Source: Armatimonadota bacterium
GTDB taxonomy: Bacteria; Armatimonadota; JAAZEB01
DNA length: 38,404 bases
NCBI GenBank assembly: GCA_012512505.1
Contig: JAAZEB010000073.1
Span: forward strand, 1-38,404
Direction of reading: 5' to 3'
Within the stretch, counting starts at the first letter, position 1. The number at the start of each line of letters is the position of its first letter. Shown in pieces: positions 1 to 7,708 of this stretch. The position numbers and the translations under genes are program-made. The notes under the pieces were generated by a model. That model was not told the DNA's origin, made no database searches, and was given only the letters and a program-made list of their open reading frames with translations.

Positions 1-605
1 AAGCTGCTGCCCCCGAAGCCGCCGTAGCTGCCGCCGCCCATTCCCATGCTACCGCCGCTCATCGACTGGCCCTGAAGCAGGGCAGCGGCATACCAAGGAT
101 CGAGGTGGCGCAACGGAATGGAGATCAGTTCGCCCGCCACCGCGTTGGTCGAGCTCGCGGCAGTACCCGGCCCGACCCCCGCACGCGGCGCTCCGGCACC
201 CGGACCAGGCCCCGGCTGCGCACCCGCACCCGCACCCGGGCCGACGACCTGCGCCGCCTCCTTGGGCTTGATCATGTAGACGCCGTCAACGACGTTGTAC
301 TCCAGGCCGCGGCTCTCCAGCAGAATCCGCAGCGCCTGCTCGCGCTCGATGTTGTCCAGCCGCAGCGTGACGCCGGTCCCGTAGACGCCCTGGGCGACCA
401 CGTGGTTCAGCGACGTGTCCTTGAAGATCAAGTCGATCGCGTCGCGCAGGTTCGCGTCGCGTAGGTCGATCGAGATCTTCTCTTTGGCGGGATCCTCTTG
501 TGCGATCACCGGTGCGGCCAGCATGCTCACTCCCAGGCAGGCGCCGAGGAGCAGGCTGCCCACGCGCCAACCGCGAGCCTTGCCTGGCCTTTGACCGTTA
601 CACAT
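1..605 (-). CDS. pilQ: Secretin (PilQ/GspD-type) N-terminal part with signal peptide and STN-like domain; partial, runs off the left edge
   Basis: Own reading of the minus strand from ATG at 605: MCNGQRPGKARGWRVGSLLLGACLGVSMLAAPVIAQEDPAKEKISIDLRDANLRDAIDLIFKDTSLNHVVAQGVYGTGVTLRLDNIEREQALRILLESRGLEYNVVDGVYMIKP..., open to base 1. The ISIDLRDANLRDAI/VTLRLDNI/L..RGLEY..VDGVYMI pattern is typical of secretin N-terminal STN domains. Last gene of the pilMNOP cluster. Confidence 0.8.
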   Translation of the reverse strand, partial: MCNGQRPGKARGWRVGSLLLGACLGVSMLAAPVIAQEDPAKEKISIDLRDANLRDAIDLIFKDTSLNHVVAQGVYGTGVTLRLDNIEREQALRILLESRGLEYNVVDGVYMIKPKEAAQVVGPGAGAGAQPGPGPGAGAPRAGVGPGTAASSTNAVAGELISIPLRHLDPWYAAALLQGQSMSGGSMGMGGGSYGGFGGSS

Positions 606-876
606 CGTTCCCACCTCCTCCTCTCTCAAGCTGGCCGGCCCGCCGCACGAAACGGGCCTAAAAGCCAGCCATCTTCCCGGAATCACTCTTCGACATCCCC
701 GGCGCGACCATCCACCCCACAAAGATGATGGTGTTGGGCGCCACCCACCGGCCGGCTGCCGACACCCGGCACGCCTGCCGTGGCCTGCTCGGTCGCCCTC
801 TCACAGAGTGGGACGACAGCACGCCCGATTAGTTCTCCTGCCGAGTGCACTACTGGCGCCGTTCCCGGATCGGCGG

Positions 877-1911
877 TTAGCCGCCCTTGGGCATCATCCC
901 CGGCATCATCCCCGGCCCGGGCATACCGGCCTTGGGGCCGCCCATGCCTGGCCCCATCATCCCGGGGCCGGGTCCTGGCATCCCCTGCATCCCGGGGCCC
1001 ATGCCGGGCATCATCCCCGGCCCGGGCATACCGGCCTTGGGGCCGCCCATGCCTGGGCCCAGCCCGGCGGGCCGCGCGGTATCGCTCTCCTTCAGGCTCA
1101 CCGCGATCTCCTCGCGCTTGGTGCCATCCAGGCGAACCAGCACCATCTCATCGCGCGAGATCGAGCGCACCCAGAGGTTCTCGTCGATCTGGTCGCCCGG
1201 CCGGACGATCTCTTGCTTCTCCTTGCCGGCGGTTTCCAGAATGGCGTAGACGCGCCCATTCCACAGCACGCCGGACATCCGCCGCTTGATATCGGCGGCA
1301 ATCTCATCCGATCCCTTGGCGACCACGCTGGTCGGGATCACGTTCACGGTGGGAGGCACCAACAGCGGCTGCGGCGCGTCGTTCACCACCACGATCGGGG
1401 GCAGCACCGGCCGCGGCAGCGCCGCCACCTGCGGGCGACGGGTTGGCACGAACGGATCCGCCCGGTAAGGCTCCACCGGCGCTCCCTTGGGGATGCTGGT
1501 GCCGTCTCCCTCACCGGAGGCGGGTGCCAGCGCCGCGCCCTCACCCGGCTCGGACGCCGCCGGAGCGGCCGCGCCAGCCCCAGGGCCCCCCATCATGCCA
1601 GGAGCGCCGCCCATCATCCCGGGCGCGCCACCCATACCGGGTCCACCCATGCCGGGTCCGCCCATTCCCGGGCCGCCCTTGCCCATCATCCCCGGAGGGC
1701 CGCTCATGCCGGGTCCGCCCATCATCCCAGGGCCCATCCCGGGGCCCATCCCCGGAGCGCCACCCTTCCCCATCATGCCGGGCGCCTGCGCGGTTTCGGA
1801 GGATCCCTTACCCTTGACGAGGAAGACCACGGTGATGATCAGGAGGACCGCTACCGCTCCTATCACAATGCAGAGGTTCTTCTTGTTCTGCGTCAGTTCG
1901 TCGAGCTTCAC
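877..1911 (-). CDS. PilP-like type IV pilus assembly protein with N-terminal TM helix and Gly/Pro/Met-rich repeats in the middle and at the C-terminus
   Basis: ORF 344 aa; TM segment CIVIGAVAVLLIITVVFLV; DPFVPTRR...GRVYAILETAGKEKQEIVRPGDQIDENLWVRSISRDEMVLV resembles the PilP beta-domain; position after pilO. Confidence 0.65.
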   Translation of the reverse strand: MKLDELTQNKKNLCIVIGAVAVLLIITVVFLVKGKGSSETAQAPGMMGKGGAPGMGPGMGPGMMGGPGMSGPPGMMGKGGPGMGGPGMGGPGMGGAPGMMGGAPGMMGGPGAGAAAPAASEPGEGAALAPASGEGDGTSIPKGAPVEPYRADPFVPTRRPQVAALPRPVLPPIVVVNDAPQPLLVPPTVNVIPTSVVAKGSDEIAADIKRRMSGVLWNGRVYAILETAGKEKQEIVRPGDQIDENLWVRSISRDEMVLVRLDGTKREEIAVSLKESDTARPAGLGPGMGGPKAGMPGPGMMPGMGPGMQGMPGPGPGMMGPGMGGPKAGMPGPGMMPGMMPKGG

Positions 1912-2033
1912 GCCGCTGCTCCCTCACAAGGCCGGCCGGCACCGGGTTCGACCGTGGGCGAACCCGGCCCGCATCCACACCGCGCGGCCGCGGGCATTGC
2001 CGGATGGGCGGATGCCAGTGTCAGCAAGGCTGC

Positions 2034-2963
2034 TTAACCTCCGGCGCCCCCTTTGCCCATCATCCCGGGCGCGCCACCCATGCCAGGTCCACCCATGCCA
2101 GGGCCGCCCATTCCCGGGCCACCCATTCCGGGGCCCATGCCCGGGCCACCCATTCCTGGTCCGCCCATGCCAGGTCCACCCATGCCGGGTCCGCCCATCC
2201 CGGGGCCCATGCCCATCCCCGGCCCGCCCATCATGCCGCCGCCAGCGGCCGGCGCGCCTCCACCGCTATCGCCACCCTTCACCAGGTAGTAGACGGTCAG
2301 GGGCACAGTGACGGTCAGGTTCGGGCTTTCGCCACTAATGGAGGGGGCGCCCACCGCCACCAGGCGCGGGGCGCGGGTGAAGGAGCGGAGGAAACTGATC
2401 ACGTGCGGCAGGCCGCGGGTGGTGCGCACGGTCACGCTGCCGAGGTTGATGGTATACCATCCCGGCGAGATCCCGGCGGGGGTCTCCGGCGGCTTGGGCA
2501 CGGAGATGATCCCGGCGCCGGTTCCGGAGCGGAAGCGCTGGCCAGTCAACAGGTTGGCGAAGGCATCGCCGGCGGCACCTTCCATGATCACCCCGGTGCT
2601 GGCGATGTGGCGTTCCATCAGCGGGCCGAGCACCTCGGCCTGCTCCCGCCACAAGCGCACCATGGTGTGGTACTTCTCTACCTCACTGGTGAGGGAGAGC
2701 GGGATCATCTTGGTGTTCTGGTAGAAGTTGAGGCGCCGCTCGGCCGCCCGCAGATTGGCCCGGGCCTGCTTGCGCGCGGCAATCGCCGCCGGGAGCTGGC
2801 CGGCCGCCGACTTCGTTTGGGTGAGCGTGGCGTTCAGTTGCGCGATCTCCTCCTGCTGCTTCTTAATCATCAGGAAGTACAGCGACCCGCCGATGATCGC
2901 ACACACCACGGCCCCGATGATGAGGACCTGAACCCAGGTTATCTTAGCCAGAGCGCCACGCAC
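2034..2963 (-). CDS. pilO: PilO-like type IV pilus assembly protein with (GGPGM)n C-terminal tail
   Basis: ORF 309 aa; N-terminal TM then coiled coil (MIKKQQEEIAQLNATLTQTKSAAGQLPAAIAARKQARANL); C-terminal half with a PilO-like fold pattern (PHVISFLRSFTRAPRLVAVGAPSISGESPNLTVTVPLTVYYLV); sits between pilN and the pilP-like gene. Confidence 0.75.
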   Translation of the reverse strand: MRGALAKITWVQVLIIGAVVCAIIGGSLYFLMIKKQQEEIAQLNATLTQTKSAAGQLPAAIAARKQARANLRAAERRLNFYQNTKMIPLSLTSEVEKYHTMVRLWREQAEVLGPLMERHIASTGVIMEGAAGDAFANLLTGQRFRSGTGAGIISVPKPPETPAGISPGWYTINLGSVTVRTTRGLPHVISFLRSFTRAPRLVAVGAPSISGESPNLTVTVPLTVYYLVKGGDSGGGAPAAGGGMMGGPGMGMGPGMGGPGMGGPGMGGPGMGGPGMGPGMGGPGMGGPGMGGPGMGGAPGMMGKGGAGG

Positions 2964-3092
2964 TTGCGTTCACTCCAATCCTCGGGCACTGCCCGGGCAC
3001 CAGCATCGTTGTCTCCGACGCCTGCCCGGGAAGGTCACCCCGCGCGCCACCCGCCGGCTGCCAGGCCGGCGTCGGCGCTACCACCCAGCCGG

Positions 3093-3899
3093 CTAACCGC
3101 CTTTGGGCCCCATCCCCGGTCCCATGCCGCCAGCAGGGGCTCCCGGACCCATGCCGGGCCCCATACCGCCAGGTGCCCCCGGTCCCATGCCAGGCCCCAT
3201 GCCGCCAGGTGCCCCCGGTCCCATACCGGGGCCCATCCCCGGACCCATGCCGGGGCCCATGCCCGGCCCGCCCATCATGCCGCCACCGCCGGCCGGCGCG
3301 CCCCCACCGCCACCGGGCGAGGGCATCGTCACCGTGTTGGCGAGAGTAGCGGTAATCTGCAGATCATAGCCCACCGGCCCAAAGCGGGGGTGGATCCCCT
3401 CGCCCGGCGAGGTGCCGGGGTAACCGGCCGGGCCATTGATCTGAACATTGGTCCACTCGCTGTTGCGCAGCGCGTTGAGCAGGTAGCGCGCGGCGGTGCG
3501 CATATCCGGGGTGTAGCCCTGCATCGAGAGCGTGTTGCCGGAGATGCTCAACGAGCGCAGCGGCACGCTGGCGTGGGTGTACTCGGTGGCGTTCCGGATA
3601 ATCGCCACCCACTTCTCCGGGAGGGCCACCACCTGGTCGCAGAAGCTGGTCAGCGCCTGGGTGGGGGCAATCATCGCGGTGATCGCGTCGGCCTCTCCCT
3701 GGATGCGCTGCGCCTTCTCCATGTCCGGCTTGTACTGGTCGATCTCCGCCTGGACTGCCGCGATCTCCTTCTGCAACTGGGCGTTCCAGTAGAGGAAGCC
3801 GCCGGTAGTGGCAATGATAGCAAGCACCACCGCCACGAGGGCGCGCTTGACGAGACGGCGCTGGCGGAAATAGGACGGCAGCAGGTTGATCTTCAGCAT
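3093..3899 (-). CDS. pilN: PilN-like type IV pilus assembly protein with (GPGM)n C-terminal tail
   Basis: ORF 3093..3932; start chosen at MLKINLLPSYFRQRRLVKRAL (3899), the classic PilN 'INLLP' N-terminus followed by TM and coiled coil; starts 2 nt after the pilM stop. Confidence 0.8.
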   Translation of the reverse strand: MLKINLLPSYFRQRRLVKRALVAVVLAIIATTGGFLYWNAQLQKEIAAVQAEIDQYKPDMEKAQRIQGEADAITAMIAPTQALTSFCDQVVALPEKWVAIIRNATEYTHASVPLRSLSISGNTLSMQGYTPDMRTAARYLLNALRNSEWTNVQINGPAGYPGTSPGEGIHPRFGPVGYDLQITATLANTVTMPSPGGGGGAPAGGGGMMGGPGMGPGMGPGMGPGMGPGAPGGMGPGMGPGAPGGMGPGMGPGAPAGGMGPGMGPKGG

Positions 3900-3900
3900 C

Positions 3901-5451
3901 TCAGAATACCGTCTCTCGCAGCCCCAGACCAACGCTCACCGTGAACAACGGAGCGATCTGCTGCAAGTAGTCCGGGGGATACTGGGTTGACTGCACCGGC
4001 ACCGCCTGGAAGGGATTGGCGATTACCACCGGCACGGACAGTTCGCTGGAGAGGAGCTCGTCCAGGTTCTTCAGACGAGCGGTGCCGCCACTCAGCATGA
4101 CCACGTCGACGTTGGCGTCACTGGAGCGTCCACGGTAGTAGTCGAGCGACCGCTTGATCTCGGTCACCAGGTCACTCACCGGTTCCCTGATTATAGCAAA
4201 CACCTGCCCGGGTGTCAATTCCTGGGAGGACGCCCCCGTGGGCTCCGCGCCGGTGTCGGTGGCCTCGACGCCGAAGGCGCTCAGGTCGAAGGCATCCTCG
4301 CCGCCAGCGGCGAAGGGAGAGGCCTCTGTCTCCGCGGCGGGAGCGTCAAACGGCGAGGCGGCGGGCGCGGGCTCTTCGGCGGCCGCGAAGGGGCTGGCGG
4401 TCGGGGCAGCCGCCTCTTCCTCCTCGTTGAGCTGGAAGGGCGACCACTGGGGCGCGGCGGCCTCTTCCTCCGCCGCGGCAGCGAACGGCGACACCACCGC
4501 CTCGGGGGCAGCCTCTGCCTCGGGGGCAGCCTCCGCCTCGGGGGCAGCCTCCGCCTCGGTCGCAAACGGGTTGAACAGGGTGGTCTCCGCGCCGCCTTCC
4601 GCTTCCTCGGCGGGGGCGCCAAACGGCGAGGCGCCAAACCCGAACGCATCGGCGCCGCCGCCAAACACGTCGGCGGCGCTGGGCACCTGGGTGAAGCCCT
4701 CGAGGTCCACCTCGGCGTACTGCTTCTTGATGCGCTCCGCCTCTTGCTTGTCGATGTTCAGCGAGCTGGCAATCGCCTGGGTGATCGCGTCGCCGGCATG
4801 GGCGATACTGCGCTGGAAGAGGATCTGCCCGTCGCGGATCACGCTCACATCGGTGATCTGGGCGCCAACGTCCACCAGGGCCACGGTGCGCGGTGTGCTG
4901 CCGCCGGTGCTGTTTGGCGCATCCACCAGCGCCCGCCCGGCCGCCAGCGGCTCCACGTCGATGGCGAGCGGTTGGAGGCCGGCGCCGGTGATCGCGTCGA
5001 GATGGGTGCTGATCATCTCCTGCTGGGCCACTACCAGCAGCACCTCCATCGTCTGCGCCTCGGGCGGCGCATCCGGACGGTGGATCACCTGGTAGTCCAT
5101 CTCCAGCGCCGAGGAGGCGAACGGCACGTGCCGCTCCACCTCCCACTTCATCGTCTCCGCCAGCTCCTTCTCGGTCATCTTCGGCACCTCAATGATGCGG
5201 ATGACCAAGGCCGACTGGCCGCCCACCGAACTGACCACGTGCCGCTCGCGGGCGCCGCAGCTTCCCAGCAACTCGCGGATCGCCGCCGTGAGCGCTTCCA
5301 CGTCGACGACCACGCTCTGGTTGACGCTGTCCGGCGGGGTAGGCGCGATGCCCAGGGCCGAGACGTGCGGGCGCCCGCCACTGACGCGGATCTCCGCCGC
5401 CTTGATGGTGGTGTTGCCGATATCTAAGCCGATGACTGCTTTCACGCCCAT
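3901..5451 (-). CDS. pilM: Type IV pilus assembly ATPase-like protein PilM (actin-like fold) with a large low-complexity insertion
   Basis: ORF 516 aa; MGVKAVIGLDIGNTTIKAAEIR...VVSSVGGQSALVIRIIEVPKMTEKELAETMKWEVERHVPF, ...VALVDVGAQITDVSVIRDGQILFQRSIAHAGDAIT..., EIKRSLDYYRGR...VVMLSGGTARLKNLDELLSSEL match the PilM family. Confidence 0.9.
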   Translation of the reverse strand: MGVKAVIGLDIGNTTIKAAEIRVSGGRPHVSALGIAPTPPDSVNQSVVVDVEALTAAIRELLGSCGARERHVVSSVGGQSALVIRIIEVPKMTEKELAETMKWEVERHVPFASSALEMDYQVIHRPDAPPEAQTMEVLLVVAQQEMISTHLDAITGAGLQPLAIDVEPLAAGRALVDAPNSTGGSTPRTVALVDVGAQITDVSVIRDGQILFQRSIAHAGDAITQAIASSLNIDKQEAERIKKQYAEVDLEGFTQVPSAADVFGGGADAFGFGASPFGAPAEEAEGGAETTLFNPFATEAEAAPEAEAAPEAEAAPEAVVSPFAAAAEEEAAAPQWSPFQLNEEEEAAAPTASPFAAAEEPAPAASPFDAPAAETEASPFAAGGEDAFDLSAFGVEATDTGAEPTGASSQELTPGQVFAIIREPVSDLVTEIKRSLDYYRGRSSDANVDVVMLSGGTARLKNLDELLSSELSVPVVIANPFQAVPVQSTQYPPDYLQQIAPLFTVSVGLGLRETVF

Positions 5452-5800
5452 AGAAGGATGCTCTTCTGCGCAGATGCGGCCTGCGGGACCGGTGGGCGTC
5501 CCTTGTGATCCGCGGAAATGACGAGAGAGAACCCGCTAGCGTTGTTCGCCATCGACCCTCCGCCGCTAGTGCCCTTCCTCTGAGGCGGGATGGACGCGGC
5601 GGGCACATCCGGGTCTGCGAGGACTAGCCCGGGGGCGCAGGCGGTCGCTGCCCACTCTCCCCGTCTGCCGGTGCCCAAGATGCGGCAGGATAGGTTCTTC
5701 CGGTTGTGTTCCCTCGCTCTGATGTCGAGGCTCCCGGTGTGATGCCGGCCGGCGCAGCGCGGCGGTCTTGTTCGTCGCGCTCCCAAAGCGCCGCGGCGGC

Positions 5801-5816
5801 GCCTCCGGCCGGAGGC
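5801..5816. repeat. 16-bp perfect palindrome GCCTCCGGCCGGAGGC inside the pilM leader
   Basis: Sequence GCCTCCGGCCGGAGGC is self-complementary. Confidence 0.7.
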
Positions 5817-5839
5817 ACCGACCCTGACTGATCCTTGCT

Positions 5840-5869
5840 AGATTAGCACGAAAGCCGACTGCTTGTCAA
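5840..5869 (-). promoter_or_regulatory. Sigma70-type promoter for the pilM operon
   Basis: Minus strand reads TTGACA (5869-5864), 18 nt, TAATCT (5845-5840); consensus-like, upstream of pilM with a ~380 nt leader. Confidence 0.55.
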
Positions 5870-5937
5870 GGCCCTCCTCGCCTCGGAACCGCTTGCGGTT
5901 CCACTCACCGATTCGCCTTCCCACCCCCAGATCCCCT

Positions 5938-6552
5938 TCAACGGGTCTCTGGGGCCAGCAGGCCCCTGCGGACGAGTTCGCCGTGCAGGTGGTCGCTGCC
6001 GGTGAAGCACACGGCGTCCATGCCCACCGCCCGGGCGGCGGCGACGTACTCGGGCAGGTCGTCCACGTACAGATGGGCTGCCGGCGGCAGTCCACTGGCG
6101 GCCAGCACGCGGCGGTAGATCGCCGGGTCTGGCTTCTCCAGGCCGCACTCGTGGGAGGCGAACAGCGCGTCGAAAGGCTCCAGCACGCGCGGATGGCGCT
6201 GGCGGATCCACTCCCAGTGAATCGGATCGGTGTTCGAGAGCAGGTAGCGGCGCTCCACCCGCGCCTGCCGCACCAGCGCCACCGTCGCCGCGTCCTCACG
6301 GAAGATATCGGACCAGACGCGGCAAAACGTGGCAAAGTCCAACTGCAGGCCCAGCGCCGCCGCCAGCCGCTGGTAGAACGCTTCCGGCGACGCGCCGCCG
6401 CGCCCGATTCCTGTCTCTACCGCCACCTGCCGGACGCGCTCCGCGATCCCTTCCGGATGCCGGCTAGCGGCGGCAAGGGCCCGGTAGGCGCGCTCCGGCT
6501 CCAGCGGCAGAAGCACATTCCCCAGGTCTGAGACAAGAACGCGGATCTCCAT
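5938..6552 (-). CDS. HAD superfamily hydrolase (HAD-IA, phosphatase-like)
   Basis: [21 protein letters not shown]... (motif I DLGNVL), [11 protein letters not shown] (motif II), [12 protein letters not shown] (motif III), [22 protein letters not shown] (motif IV). Confidence 0.85.
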   Translation of the reverse strand: MEIRVLVSDLGNVLLPLEPERAYRALAAASRHPEGIAERVRQVAVETGIGRGGASPEAFYQRLAAALGLQLDFATFCRVWSDIFREDAATVALVRQARVERRYLLSNTDPIHWEWIRQRHPRVLEPFDALFASHECGLEKPDPAIYRRVLAASGLPPAAHLYVDDLPEYVAAARAVGMDAVCFTGSDHLHGELVRRGLLAPETR

Positions 6553-6861
6553 GGCCTTTCCCTGGAAAGGTTCGACCGGGAGTGGAACACTCCTTCTGCC
6601 GTTCGATCCGCGTGGTGGCAGCGTAGCGCCCTCCCGCGCCCCGGGCGCCTGCGGGCCGGTCCCATCGCCGTCCGGCCCGCAGCGGCGCGGCATGGCCCAC
6701 TCCCCCACCGCCGCGGCCGGCGCGTCCGTTGCCGCTCACCGCCCACTCCGGTGCCTGCCCCGCGCGCCTACGTTTGGTGCCAGACAACCAGGGGTAAAGC
6801 GGCGTTGACCAGGCCATCCCTGCACCCAGATGCCCTGGCGCACAGCAAAGGAGGCATTCCA

Positions 6862-7080
6862 ATGGCAGAAGGTGACCTGACGGTACGTGAGGCAGGGAAG
6901 AAAGGCGGCGAGATCCGCAAGCAGCAACTCGGTCACGAGGGCTACGAGGAGATCGGCCGCCTCGGTGGCCAGGCCCGCAAAGAGGAACTCGGCCACGAGG
7001 GTTACGAGGAGCTCGGCCAGAAAGGGGGTCAGCGCGTCCGCGAGCTGATCCAGAAGGGCAAGGAAGCCGAGTCGCGGTAG
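6862..7080 (+). CDS. Small hydrophilic Em/LEA group 1-like (KGG repeat) stress protein
   Basis: [72 protein letters not shown]; two tandem 20-aa [18 protein letters not shown] repeats resembling the plant Em motif; upstream AAAGGAGG SD. Confidence 0.85.
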   Translation: MAEGDLTVREAGKKGGEIRKQQLGHEGYEEIGRLGGQARKEELGHEGYEELGQKGGQRVRELIQKGKEAESR

Positions 7081-7176
7081 CCACCTCACGTGCATCGGGG
7101 CCGGCGCGAGCCCCGGCGGGCGGAACGCCCCTCGTGCCGGCCCGCTCCCACGCCGTAGGCGGCACCTCCGCCGATT

Positions 7177-7202
7177 GGTCGGATCGCCGGCGTCCCGCCG
7201 GC
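7177..7202 (+). repeat. Dispersed hairpin element copy 1 (GGTCGGATCGCCGGCGTCCCGCCGGC)
   Basis: Exact 26-mer; contains stem GCCGGCG-TCC-CGCCGGC. Confidence 0.85.
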
Positions 7203-7276
7203 CGCCATGGGAGGCACCCCAAATCGCTGCCGGTGGCCGCTATCAGGGCCGGAGACCCCTCTGACACCCGGTACGT

Positions 7277-7302
7277 GGTCGGATCGCCGGCGTCCCGCCG
7301 GC
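7277..7302 (+). repeat. Dispersed hairpin element copy 2
   Basis: Identical 26-mer exactly 100 bp downstream of copy 1. Confidence 0.85.
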
Positions 7303-7352
7303 AAGCCCTGTCCGTTGGCGGCCTTCTCGCCTCAAGCGGGAGTCGGCCAGAG

Positions 7353-7370
7353 GCCGGCGATCCGACCACG
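7353..7370 (-). repeat. Inverted partial copy of the dispersed element (GCCGGCGATCCGACCACG)
   Basis: Reverse complement CGTGGTCGGATCGCCGGC matches 7274-7291 exactly (18 bp inverted repeat). Confidence 0.8.
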
Positions 7371-7708
7371 GTCGCTAGAACGTACGGTGACCGGCCCCCC
7401 TCCAACACGGAAGGTGCCTCGGCGCCGGGGGCACCGCCCACCCTCTTGCCCATATTGTGCGTGCGCAAAGTAGCAGGAAGGGATCCCTCGGACCGCCAAC
7501 ACCGCGCCACACTCGCTCGTTCTGGAACCGCCGGCGCTACCGTGGCCGCGCCGGCCGATCGCTAACGGGATCGCTTGCCTGCGTTGCACCCGGTCAACCG
7601 GGCGTGATATCGGCTTGAGGGGGCCGGTTGGCCACCCTTCCGGCACGCGCGCAGGGAGCCCCCGCGCACCGGGAGAGGGAGCCTCCGGCATCTGCTCTGG
7701 AGGGACCG

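Noticed and set aside
877-3290. Collagen-like repeats in the pilus proteins
   Set aside because: Spacing is GGPGM/GPGM (5- and 4-residue), not strict Gly-X-Y triplets.
2004-3944. 646-aa plus-strand ORF and several smaller 'GPIPGPMPG' ORFs opposite pilNO
   Set aside because: Antisense translation of GC-rich pilN/pilO; the minus strand has clear family motifs.
6464-7510. 348-aa minus-strand ORF spanning the LEA-like gene and repeats
   Set aside because: Low-complexity Arg/Gly/Ala translation of intergenic repeats; LEA-like gene on the other strand has an SD and motif.
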